Of a stretch of 64,000 nt of DNA, positions 1 through 10,235 are shown piece after piece. Position 1 is the first letter of the stretch. Every line of letters begins with the position of its first letter. The position numbers and the translations under genes were made by a program. Origin of the DNA: Dama dama (Eukaryota > Chordata > Mammalia > Artiodactyla > Cervidae); NCBI RefSeq assembly GCF_033118175.1, contig NC_083714.1, positions 5,270,001-5,334,000 of the forward strand. The letters run 5' to 3'. The notes below the pieces were generated by a model. The model was not told the DNA's origin. It searched no databases and saw only the letters and a list, made by a program, of their open reading frames with translations.

Positions 1-764
1 AGTTTCTCAGTGTATTCTTGCCACCTCTTCTCAATACCTTCTGCTCCTGTTAGTTCTGTACCATTTCTGTACTTTATTGTTCCCACCTTTGCATGAAATG
101 TTCCCTTGGTATCTCCTATTTTCTTGAAGAGATCTCTAGTCTTTCCCATCCTGTTATTCTCCTCTATTTCTTTGCATTGATCACTGAGGAAGGCTTTCTT
201 ATCTCTCTCTCTCTATTGTTTGGAACTCTCCATTCAAATGGGTGTATCTTTCCTTTTTCCTTTGCCTTTAGCTTCTCTGCTTTCCTCAGCTATTTGTAAG
301 ACCTCCTCAGACAACCATTTTGCCTTTTTTTGCATTTCTTCTTCTTGGAAGTGGTCTTGATCATTGCCTCCTGCACAATGTCAAGAACCTCGATTCGTAG
401 ATCTTCAGGCACTCTCTCTATCAGATCTAATCCCTTGAATCTATTTCTCACTTCCACTGGATAATCATAAGGGATTTGATGTAGGTCATACCTGAATGGT
501 CAAGTGATTTTCCCTACTTTTTCATTTGAAGTCTGAATTTTGCAGTAAAGAGTTCATGACCTGAGCTCCAGTCAGTTCCCATTCTTGTTTTTCCTGACTG
601 TCTAGAGCTTCTCCATCTTTGGCTGCAAAGAATAGAGTCAATCTGATTTCGATTCTGACCATCCAGTGATGTCCCTGTGTAGAGTCTTCTCTTGTGTTGT
701 TGGAAGTGGGTGTTTGCTATGACCAGTGCATTCTCTTGGCAAAACTCTGTTAGCAGGGCAGAGG
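1..764 (-). mobile_element. BovB (RTE) LINE, endonuclease end and linker region, antisense
   Basis: Mirror copy of 7440-8203. The reverse complement matches the BovB ORF2 segment joining the endonuclease and reverse transcriptase domains. No continuous ORF2 remains: the longest pieces are 68 and 88 codons. It is cut by the window edge. Confidence 0.85.
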
Positions 765-779
765 TGAACAGGAAAAACA

Positions 780-1750
780 TCAGGGACTCTGATTCAGCAG
801 CAGGATATTACTTAGGGCCAATAACAAACAGGGCGTTAATTAGAGACAGTGTTAGGACCTCAGAGGTAACTTCATGGCCTGAGTAAGAGATAGTTCAGGC
901 TGGTTAGATGCACTGCAGTGACTTTCTTAGGCACATAGTCAGGGCCTTCGTAATAAGATCAGGGTGTTATTTTTTGACAGCTTAGGCTATAAGGGACAGT
1001 ATCATGGCCTCAGTTAGGGGCAGTGTCAAGGTTAGGGGCAGGCTTAGGGCCTTCATATAGCATAGTTCATACCTTAGCTAGGGACAGTGTCTGAGGCTTA
1101 GTTAAAGACAGTTTCAAGGCTTCAGTTAGAGATAACTTGAGGGCCTTAAAGAAGTTCAGGCTGTTGCTTAATAGCATCTCAGGACCTTAATAGGGCTAGC
1201 GTCAGGTCCATAGTTATGACCTATGTTGGGGTGTTAATTTGGGACAGCATCAGAGACCTACTTCAGGACATATTCAGGGCCTTAGTTTTGGACAGGATCA
1301 TGGTAAAAGTAGGGATTTTGAGGGCTATTAGGGACATCATCAGGGCATTATGATGAGTCTCAGGGTGTTATTTAGAGGCAAAATGAGTATGTTAGTTAGG
1401 GAAAGCATCAGAGAATTAGTTACAGACAGTATCAGCCCCTCAGGTAGAGACTTTGTCAAGGCCTTAGTGCCTTGAAGTGAGGGAGTGCATCAGGAGTGCA
1501 TCTTCAGTGCCTGAGTGAGGGAGGGCATCAGGCCTTCACCTAAAGACAGAGTTAACGGCTTAATTTGGGAGAGTTTCAGGGCCTCAGGGAAAACTCGAAG
1601 ACCTCAGTTAAAGACATATTAGACCATTTCTCCCAGGGACATTGTCAGGGTGCTCGTTACAACAAGCATCAGGGCCTTAGTTAGGGACAGAGTTAAGAGG
1701 ACAGTTTTGGAAATCTAAGGCCATCACAGACAACTCAGGGCCTTAGTGTA
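780..1750. repeat. Degenerate tandem repeat with a GGGCCTTAGTTAGGGACAG-like unit (left arm)
   Basis: A loosely conserved unit of about 25-35 bases recurs roughly 25-30 times. Its core reads TCAGGGCCTTAGTTAGGGACAG, or CTGTCCCTAACTAAGGCCCTGA on the other strand, cut here to the recurring elements 'CAGGGCCT' and 'TTAGGGACAG'. Units are diverged and vary in length, as in an old minisatellite or satellite. The mirror copy is at 6454-7424. Confidence 0.7.
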
Positions 1751-2176
1751 GGGCCAGAGCCTGGTAGTGAAGTCGAGCAGGAACCTATGGGGCTCCTGGG
1801 CCCAGAAGCCTTTCCCATGTCTCCTGTTTCTTTGTTGAGAATAGACTTCCAGCTCCATGACCTACCCTGAGCTCCAAAGGGCAGATTGGAGGAGGTGCTA
1901 ATCAGGGAAGGGAGGGGATGCAGGGAGAAGGAAAGAGCACTCAAGATAGAGTATTGTGTCTTGGTTCAGGGTCCTGTTTGTGTCAAAAGGGATACACATA
2001 AAAAATGTCTCTAAAGTCTTTACCCAACTAAACATCATCTCCAGCAACATGGAAAACTGTAGCATTCTTCATTCCAGAGAAGCTCACCAAGAGACCACCT
2101 GAGGACAGATGAAGGGAGTTCAGGCCCTGTACACACCCTAATCCTTCTCAACAGCTCTGCCCTTTAACCATTACTA
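1751..2176. other. Arm segment with no recognised feature
   Basis: Non-tandem DNA between the degenerate repeat and the Bov-tA SINE, mirrored at 6028-6453. It has a 69-codon open frame on one strand in each arm, but no recognisable family and no splice context, so I do not call a gene. Confidence 0.5.
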
Positions 2177-2306
2177 TAAAGTGAAAGTCACTCAGTCTGA
2201 CTCTTTCTGACCCCGTGGACTATAGAGTCCATGGCATTCTCCAGACCAGAATACTTGAGTGGGTAGCCTATCCCTTCTCCAGGGAATCTCCCCAAGCCAG
2301 GAATTG
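2177..2306 (-). mobile_element. Bov-tA SINE, truncated, antisense
   Basis: The reverse complement reads as the 3-prime two-thirds of a Bov-tA element. The first 86 bases belong to the identical palindrome arm. From 2263 on it differs from the SINE at 5848-6027 and looks like another Bov-tA variant. At about 2306 it abuts BovB reverse transcriptase sequence directly, so its tRNA-like head is missing. Confidence 0.85.
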
Positions 2307-3245
2307 AACCAGAGTCTTCCAGATGTTCAAGCTGGATTTATAAAAGGCAGAGGAACCAGACATTAAATTGCCAACATCTGTTGGATCATGGAAAAATCAT
2401 GAGAATTCCACAAAATAAAATCTGCTTTGTTGACTACACAAAAGCTTTTGACTGTGTGGATCACAAAAAACTGAGAAACATTCTTACAGATTCATATACC
2501 AGACCACCTTACCTGTCTCCTGAGAAACCTGTATGCAGGTCAAGAAGCAACAGCTAGAACTGGACATGAAACAACTGACTGGTTCCAAATTGGGAAAGGA
2601 GTATGGCAAGGCTGTATATCATCACCCTGTTTATTTAACTTATATGCAGAGTACATCATGAGAAACCTTGGGCTGGATGAAGCACAAGCTGGAATCAAGA
2701 TTGCTGGGAGAAATATCAACAACCTCAGATATGCAGATGACACCAGCCTTATGGCAGAAAATTAAGAAGAATTAAAGAGCTTCTTGATGAATGTGAAAGA
2801 AAAGAGTGAAAAAGTTGGCTTAAAGCTCAACATTTAGAAAACTAAAATCATGGGATCCAGTCCCATCACTTCATGACAAATAGATTTGGAAACATTGGAA
2901 ACAGTGAATGACTTTATTTTAGGGGGCTCCAAAAATACTGCAGATGATTACTGCAACCATGAAATTCAATGCAGCTTTCTCCTTGGAAGAAAAGCTATGA
3001 CCAACCTAGACAGTATATTAAGAAGCAGAAACATTACTTTGCCAATAAAGGTCCGTCTAGTCAAAGCTATGGTTTTTCCAGTAGTCATGTATGGATGTGA
3101 GAGTTGGACTATAAAGAAAGCTGAGTGCCAAAGAATTGATGCTTTGGAACTGTGGTGTTGGAGATGACTCTTAAGAGTCACTTGGCCTGCAAGGGGATCC
3201 AACTAGTCAATCCTAAAGGAAATCAGTCCTGAATATTCTTTGGAA
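2307..3245 (+). mobile_element. BovB LINE fragment, reverse transcriptase to C-terminal region
   Basis: Begins in the BovB RT region that reads 'DVQAG' in intact copies, passes the YADDT-type catalytic box (as YADDTSL, near 2725-2745) and ends in the C-terminal part. Internal stops occur (for example near 2762 and 2835), so it is dead. It lies in the palindrome spacer. Confidence 0.9.
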
Positions 3246-4540
3246 GTACTGATGCACTATGCCCTGACACTGCCTCTGACTATGCACTGACGTTTTCCTT
3301 GCTCTGTGCCCTGAAGCCACATCTCACTATGCCATGATGCTTTTCCTCTCTCTCTGTCCTGGCACTTTTCTGCTATCTATGCCCTGTCACTGCCTCACAC
3401 GTTGCCCTGCCACCTCTTCTATGTCTTGACACTGCCTCACACTATGCCGTGACGTCTCTCCACTCTCTATGCTGTGATACCATCTGTCACTACACCCTGA
3501 CACACTTTCTCTCTCTATGCCCTGACACTCTCATTACTATGCCCTGTTTTCCTCTCTCTATGCCTGACTGCCTCACCACAACTAATGCATATTCTTTCTC
3601 TATGCCCTGACATTATTTGTCACTATGCCCTGATGTATAACCTCTCTCTATATAGGCCTGACCCTGCCTCTCACTATTAGTTCTCACATTAGCTCTCAAT
3701 ACACACTGACACCTGTCCTCTCACTGTATCCTGACACCTTTCCTCTCTATATACTCTAACTCTTCCTCTCACTACTCACTAACATCTTTCCTCTCTATGC
3801 CTGACACTGCCTGTGACTAGCCCTCATAACTTTCCTTTCTCTATGCCCTGAGACTGCCACCTCCCGGGTCTGCTCCACAGACCCCCGCCCTGTCCCCCCA
3901 GGTCCTCTCCACAGACCCCGTGCCCCGTTGCCTCATCCAATTCCAATGCCCCTCTTCCAGGTCCACTTGACTGCTTCCCTCAGGTCACCACCCCCACCAG
4001 ATCCTCTCCATGGACTACCATCCCAGGTTATCTCTGCTAGTGCCCCACTCCCAGGTCCTCTCGTTGGCCAGATTCAGGACCCAAGTCCTCTGCTTGCCTG
4101 CTGCTGGTCCTCTCACTGGCCCGTTTCTGGTCTTCAATACATCCAGACTATGAATTCACTACATCCTGACCCTGGTCCTCACTACACCCCAACATTGGTC
4201 CTCACTATGGCACATCTCTGGACCTCACTATGATGTGACTATGCTCCTTGCTATGCTCTTACTCTGCACCTGACTACACTTTGATGCTGGTTCTATGTCC
4301 TGACAGGTTTCTGCTTAATTTCTGACACTGCTTCTCACTTTTTCCTGACTCTGGGCTCACTACATCCTGAATTAGTTTACTCTACATCCAGACTCAGGCC
4401 CCACTGTGTCCCTTATTCTTTGCCTCATGTGGACATGACTCTGACCCTCACTCAACCCTGACTCTCTAACTACAGTCCTGATTCTGATCCTCACTCAACC
4501 CTGTGTCTGGTCCTCACTTGGGCCTGGCTCTAAAAGTACT
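3246..4540. repeat. Degenerate tandem repeat with a CACTATGCCCTGACACTG-like unit (palindrome spacer)
   Basis: Dozens of variable units of about 25-35 bases share CTATGCCCTGACACT in the first half. In the second half they become GTCCTCACTACACCCTGAC-like, with C-rich blocks near 3870-4100. The shared CCCTGA core resembles the repeat in the palindrome arms. A 101-codon open frame at 3928-4233 is a by-product of the repeat. Confidence 0.7.
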
Positions 4541-4985
4541 GTTCAGCTCAGTTCAGTTCAGTTGCTCAGTCATGTCCGAATCTGTGACCCATGAACCACA
4601 GCATGCCAGGCCTCCCTGTCCACCACCAGCTCCCAGAGCTTACCTAAACTCATGTCCATTGAGTCAGTGATGCCATCCAACCATCTCATCCTCTGTTGTC
4701 CCCTTCTCCTCCTGCCTTCAATCTATCCCAGCATCAGGGTCTTTTCAAATGGGTCAGCTCTTCACATCAGGTGACCGAAGTATTGGAGTTTCAGATTCGA
4801 CATCAGTCCTTCCAATGAACACCCAGGACTGATGTCCTCTAGAATGGACTGGTTGGATCTCCTTGCAGTCCAAGGGACTCTCTAGAGTCTTCTCCAACAC
4901 CACAGTACAAAAGCATCATTTCTTCAGTGCTCAGCTTTCTTTATAGTCCAACTCTCACACCCATCCATCCAAAATATGCCATACA
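4541..4985 (-). mobile_element. BovB LINE 3-prime end, antisense
   Basis: Starts with the reversed BovB terminus (CAGTTCAGTTCAGTTGCTCA) and runs into the reversed ORF2 C-terminus, ending at the sequence for CESWTI-like residues. It is 5-prime truncated, as most BovB copies are. Confidence 0.9.
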
Positions 4986-5499
4986 GTACCTACATAAACA
5001 GAGTGAAGAGTTATTTGAAACACAAATGCAGATCACTTCAAAGCAAAGGAATTCAGAAGCACCTACCAGATGAGATTTCCTGGAATGAACAACCACCGAA
5101 ATGGGAACTAAGATTACCCTAAGTCTACAGAACCACAGAGTGTATGTCGGAGACATCATACACTTAGTTCTCACAACATCTCAAGTGCTACTTTCCTGGT
5201 TTCCCAGATTAATCCCTTGGAGTAGGACATTCAGAACAGTACAGGCAGGATTACGAGAGAATCATCCTCAAGGCAAAGTTGGATGTGGCAGCTGCTACGG
5301 CAGTCCCTCTTATGCTGTCTGCTCCTGCCCTGGAGTTCCAAATGTCAGATGGGGTATGACTAGGTCTCGATCTTTCCAGGCATGAATGCCAGGGGATCTG
5401 CCCTCTAATTGAATTCTCCAACCCTTCACTCCCTTGAAAACGGCTGGCATGGAGAAAACCTTGGAGCATCTGATGAAGTCAGAGCGCCCAGAGGGGCCA
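4986..5499. other. Spacer DNA, possible ERV leader remnant
   Basis: No gene recognised. Two open frames (5101-5385 on +, 5251-5469 on -) overlap each other and have no family resemblance. Because an antisense LTR end and a primer-binding-like site adjoin it, the part near 5500 may be degraded ERV leader sequence. Confidence 0.35.
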
Positions 5500-5722
5500 T
5501 CCCCAAGTCAGCCCCACACTGAGCACCAAATCTGATCCCAAAACGCCATCTCTGTGCACCTGTGCTAAACCAAATCCCAGAGACAGAGTTTCAGGTGAAG
5601 TAGAAATCCATAGCTTTGCTGCTTTGCCAGCAAAGAGGGACACAGAAAACTCATGCCCTCAAAAACTGTGCCCCAAGGCAGGAGGATTTGCTTAGGAGTT
5701 TTATAGCTATAGTTATATAGTT
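5500..5722 (-). mobile_element. ERV LTR 3-prime end (R-U5) with a primer-binding-like site, antisense
   Basis: Read on the - strand, the segment resembles the R-U5 end of ruminant ERV LTRs. It is followed at about 5511-5533 by sequence resembling a lysine-tRNA primer-binding site (TGGTGCTCAGTGTGGGG). Boundaries are approximate and the retroviral class is uncertain. No retroviral coding frame is seen. Confidence 0.5.
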
Positions 5723-6027
5723 TTCCCTGGTAGCTCAGTTGGTAAAGAATGTGCCTGTAATGCAGGAGACCCTGCTTCAATTCCTGGGCTGGGACAATTC
5801 CCTGGCAAAGGGATAGGCTAGCCATTTTAGTATTCTTAAGGCTTCCCTGCTGGCTTAGCTAGTAAAGGATCTACCTGCAATGTGGGAGACCTGGGTTTGA
5901 TCCCTGGGTTGGGAAGATTCCCTGGAGAAGGGAATGGCTATCCACTCAAGTATTCTGGTCTGGAGAATGCCATGGACTCTATAGTCCACGGGGTCAGAAA
6001 GAGTCAGACTGAGTGACTTTCACTTTA
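5723..6027 (+). mobile_element. Bov-tA SINE with a duplicated head
   Basis: A partial tRNA-like head (5723-5840, with 'CCTGGTAGCTCAGTTGGTAAAG') is followed by a full Bov-tA copy at 5848-6027 ending in TGACTTTCACTTTA. The inner end of the right palindrome arm (5942) lies inside the second copy. Confidence 0.85.
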
Positions 6028-8203
6028 TAGTAATGGTTAAAGGGCAGAGCTGTTGAGAAGGATTAGGGTGTGTACAGGGCCTGAACTCCCTTCATCTGTC
6101 CTCAGGTGGTCTCTTGGTGAGCTTCTCTGGAATGAAGAATGCTACAGTTTTCCATGTTGCTGGAGATGATGTTTAGTTGGGTAAAGACTTTAGAGACATT
6201 TTTTATGTGTATCCCTTTTGACACAAACAGGACCCTGAACCAAGACACAATACTCTATCTTGAGTGCTCTTTCCTTCTCCCTGCATCCCCTCCCTTCCCT
6301 GATTAGCACCTCCTCCAATCTGCCCTTTGGAGCTCAGGGTAGGTCATGGAGCTGGAAGTCTATTCTCAACAAAGAAACAGGAGACATGGGAAAGGCTTCT
6401 GGGCCCAGGAGCCCCATAGGTTCCTGCTCGACTTCACTACCAGGCTCTGGCCCTACACTAAGGCCCTGAGTTGTCTGTGATGGCCTTAGATTTCCAAAAC
6501 TGTCCTCTTAACTCTGTCCCTAACTAAGGCCCTGATGCTTGTTGTAACGAGCACCCTGACAATGTCCCTGGGAGAAATGGTCTAATATGTCTTTAACTGA
6601 GGTCTTCGAGTTTTCCCTGAGGCCCTGAAACTCTCCCAAATTAAGCCGTTAACTCTGTCTTTAGGTGAAGGCCTGATGCCCTCCCTCACTCAGGCACTGA
6701 AGATGCACTCCTGATGCACTCCCTCACTTCAAGGCACTAAGGCCTTGACAAAGTCTCTACCTGAGGGGCTGATACTGTCTGTAACTAATTCTCTGATGCT
6801 TTCCCTAACTAACATACTCATTTTGCCTCTAAATAACACCCTGAGACTCATCATAATGCCCTGATGATGTCCCTAATAGCCCTCAAAATCCCTACTTTTA
6901 CCATGATCCTGTCCAAAACTAAGGCCCTGAATATGTCCTGAAGTAGGTCTCTGATGCTGTCCCAAATTAACACCCCAACATAGGTCATAACTATGGACCT
7001 GACGCTAGCCCTATTAAGGTCCTGAGATGCTATTAAGCAACAGCCTGAACTTCTTTAAGGCCCTCAAGTTATCTCTAACTGAAGCCTTGAAACTGTCTTT
7101 AACTAAGCCTCAGACACTGTCCCTAGCTAAGGTATGAACTATGCTATATGAAGGCCCTAAGCCTGCCCCTAACCTTGACACTGCCCCTAACTGAGGCCAT
7201 GATACTGTCCCTTATAGCCTAAGCTGTCAAAAAATAACACCCTGATCTTATTACGAAGGCCCTGACTATGTGCCTAAGAAAGTCACTGCAGTGCATCTAA
7301 CCAGCCTGAACTATCTCTTACTCAGGCCATGAAGTTACCTCTGAGGTCCTAACACTGTCTCTAATTAACGCCCTGTTTGTTATTGGCCCTAAGTAATATC
7401 CTGCTGCTGAATCAGAGTCCCTGATGTTTTTCCTGTTCACCTCTGCCCTGCTAACAGAGTTTTGCCAAGAGAATGCACTGGTCATAGCAAACACCCACTT
7501 CCAACAACACAAGAGAAGACTCTACACAGGGACATCACTGGATGGTCAGAATCGAAATCAGATTGACTCTATTCTTTGCAGCCAAAGATGGAGAAGCTCT
7601 AGACAGTCAGGAAAAACAAGAATGGGAACTGACTGGAGCTCAGGTCATGAACTCTTTACTGCAAAATTCAGACTTCAAATGAAAAAGTAGGGAAAATCAC
7701 TTGACCATTCAGGTATGACCTACATCAAATCCCTTATGATTATCCAGTGGAAGTGAGAAATAGATTCAAGGGATTAGATCTGATAGAGAGAGTGCCTGAA
7801 GATCTACGAATCGAGGTTCTTGACATTGTGCAGGAGGCAATGATCAAGACCACTTCCAAGAAGAAGAAATGCAAAAAAAGGCAAAATGGTTGTCTGAGGA
7901 GGTCTTACAAATAGCTGAGGAAAGCAGAGAAGCTAAAGGCAAAGGAAAAAGGAAAGATACACCCATTTGAATGGAGAGTTCCAAACAATAGAGAGAGAGA
8001 GATAAGAAAGCCTTCCTCAGTGATCAATGCAAAGAAATAGAGGAGAATAACAGGATGGGAAAGACTAGAGATCTCTTCAAGAAAATAGGAGATACCAAGG
8101 GAACATTTCATGCAAAGGTGGGAACAATAAAGTACAGAAATGGTACAGAACTAACAGGAGCAGAAGGTATTGAGAAGAGGTGGCAAGAATACACTGAGAA
8201 ACT
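5942..8203. repeat. Right arm of the large inverted repeat
   Basis: Reverse complement of positions 1-2262. It carries the + strand versions of the same parts: the end of a Bov-tA SINE, a segment of non-repeat DNA, a degenerate tandem repeat and the 5-prime part of a BovB LINE. Beyond 8203 the BovB continues, so the true outer end of the palindrome may lie further out on both sides. Confidence 0.95.
6028..7440. repeat. Right-arm mirror of the unique segment and degenerate tandem repeat
   Basis: Reverse complement of 764-2176. Positions 6454-7424 hold the CCCTAACTAAGGCCCTGA-type tandem units. Open frames 6260-6469 (+) and 7318-7512 (-) duplicate frames in the left arm and have no recognisable product. 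Confidence 0.7.
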
Positions 8204-9100
8204 ATACAAAAAAAGATCTTCATGACCCATATAATCACGAGGGTGAGATCACTCACCTAGAGCTGGACATCCTGGAATGCGAAGTCAAGTGGGCCTGAGG
8301 AAGCATCATTACAAACAAAGCTCATGGAGGTGATGCTATTCCAGTTGAGTTTTTTAAAATCCTTAAAGATGATGCTGCGAAAGAGCTGCACTCAATATGC
8401 CAGCAAAGTTGGAAAACTCAACAGTGGCCACAGGACTGGAAAAGGTCAGTTTTCAATCCAATCCCAAAGAGAGGCAATGCCAAAGAATGTTCAAACTATA
8501 ACACAACCGCACTCATCTCACACCATGGCAAAGTAATGATCAAAATTCTCCAAGCCAGGCTTCAACAGTATGTGAACCGTGAATGTCCAGATGTTCAAGC
8601 TGCATTTAGAAAAGGCAGAGGAACCAGAGATCAAATTGCCAATATCTGCTGGATTGTCAAAAAAGCAAGAAAGTTACAAAAAATCATCTACTTCTGCTCT
8701 ATTGACTACACCAAAGCCTTATGCCAATTGATGCTTTTCAACTGTCGTGTTGGAGAAGACTCTTGAGAGTCCCTTGGACTGCTAGGAGATCCAACTAGTC
8801 CATCCAAAAGGAAATCAACCCTGAATATTCATTGGAAGGACTGATGTTGAAGCTGAAACTCCAAGACTTTGCCCACCTGATGCGAAGAGCTGACTCGTTG
8901 CAAAGGGCCCTGATTTGGGAAAGATTGAGGGCAGGATGAGAAGGGGATGACAGAGGATGAGGTGGTTGGATGGCATCACCGACTTGATGGACATGAGTTT
9001 GGGTAAACTCTGGGAGTTGGTGATGGACAGGGAGGCCTGGCGTGCTGTGATTCATGGGGTCACAAAGAGTAGGACACGACTGAGCGACTGAACTGAAATG
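7440..9100 (+). mobile_element. BovB LINE with an internal deletion
   Basis: Runs from the C-terminal endonuclease part through the linker and into the RT domain. At about 8725 it jumps from the 'DYTKA' position directly to the C-terminal region ('LFNCRVGEDS' in shifted form), deleting most of RT. It then reaches the normal 3-prime terminus CGACTGAGCGACTGAACTGAA at about 9096. The longest frames (8324-8536 and 8536-8766) are fragments. The part up to 8203 is in the palindrome arm. Confidence 0.9.
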
Positions 9101-9837
9101 ACTTACAAACTGGGCCACCTGAATCATTTCCTCGACAAGTTCACCGACACCACCCACTCATGCCTGCTGCGAGTCCTTTCCCACTCCTTTCAAACAGGTC
9201 CAGCTTAGCATCTGCAGCCTCTGACACACCCCCCTTGCATGTGTTTCAACCTAAATATCAGCTTTATTACTGATGAAGCTGATTGGGAAGAACGTGGCTT
9301 GGGCATCTGAGCCAAGTCAAGTTGCTGACTTCCTCCAGACTGGCGGAGACCTGGGGATGGCCGGCCTCAGGAAAACATGGGCCCGGAGGATTGATCCACT
9401 TTCCCAGGCTGCTGCCTCCCGTGGTCCGCTTCATTCCCTGTCACACTCTGCCATGTGTGACAGACCCATTTTCTTCCGTACACATTATCTCTCAGATTTG
9501 CTTTCTCATACTGAGTCAGATTATCTGTCACACACACTCTTTCTGGCATATTCCCGTGTCACTCTATAATGCCTTTTCCACCACACTTATCCCTAACCCT
9601 AACCCTACACCCGATCTCTCCTAGACTCTCTCTCTCTGACACTCTGTGGGCCACACACTTCTGCTCTCACGGTATCTCTGAGAGAGTTATTTTCGTCAGG
9701 TTGCTAGGGAGACCAAGGCTCTTTAAGGAGGAGGTGAACATTCTTTCTTTTTCACATTCTTTTTCCTTAGACACGGAGGCCTGGTAGGCAGCAGAATCTC
9801 TTGCTCAAGGACATGCATTTTTTTTTTTTTTTTTTTT
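9101..9837. other. Low-complexity and unique DNA before a solo LTR
   Basis: 9240-9420 shows nothing recognisable. About 9420-9660 is pyrimidine-rich with loosely repeating CTGTCACACACTC-type words, and includes three telomere-like CCCTAA units at about 9590-9607. A T-run follows at about 9818-9837. Overlapping frames at 9273-9624 are not supported as genes. Confidence 0.5.
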
Positions 9838-10235
9838 TGAGCTCAGAACCTATGTTATGGGAGAAGGTCTGGGTAAAACTTCCATGGCCTTGAGCTCTGG
9901 GTTAACCCATTTCTTCTGGTTAATATCCTGCTGATATCATCCTGGGATGTATGTTATGGGAAAGGGTCTCGGCAACATTTTCGTAGCCTTGAGTCATCCT
10001 TTTACCTATTCTCAGCAGCTAGCAGAAGCGTATATAATGCTCTGCTTAAACTAACAAACCGGGTACTCTTTCTACTCCATTCTGATATCTATGTCAGAAG
10101 CCTTTTCTATCCCTTTCACTTTAATAAAATTTCTACTACACAAAGCACTGAGTGACTGAAACTGCGTCTCTTGGTTCCAGAATTAAAAGTTCTCCTTTGG
10201 AGACCACAAATCCGGCGGCACTGTTCACCATTCTC
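9838..10235 (+). mobile_element. Probable solo LTR of an endogenous retrovirus
   Basis: Has LTR architecture in the + direction: a TATATAA box at 10031-10037, AATAAA at 10123-10128, then a U5-like stretch with GTCTCTTGGTTCCAG. No gag, pol or env sequence flanks it, so it is probably a solo LTR. The U5 style resembles ruminant class II (ERVK-like) LTRs. The ends are approximate because no clear target-site duplication was seen. Confidence 0.65.

Larger units (their letters stand above)
1..2262. repeat. Left arm of a large inverted repeat (palindrome)
   Basis: Each position x here pairs with position 8204-x on the other strand. Several open frames recur exactly on the opposite strand with this constant sum (93-299 with 7905-8111, 514-780 with 7424-7690, 1735-1944 with 6260-6469), so there is no indel over at least 1.9 kb. 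Blocks compared by eye, such as 961-1020 with 7184-7243, are identical. Strict identity ends at 2262/5942 inside a Bov-tA SINE. The arm is cut by the window start, so its outer end is unknown. Confidence 0.95.

Noticed and set aside
2886..3167. 93-codon frame
   Set aside because: A BovB ORF2 C-terminal fragment, already covered by the LINE call.
3928..4233. 101-codon frame in the palindrome spacer
   Set aside because: Entirely inside the degenerate tandem repeat; its Pro/Ser/Leu-rich composition follows the repeat unit.
9590..9607. CCCTAA repeats (telomere-like)
   Set aside because: Only about three units within pyrimidine-rich DNA; too short for an interstitial telomere block.
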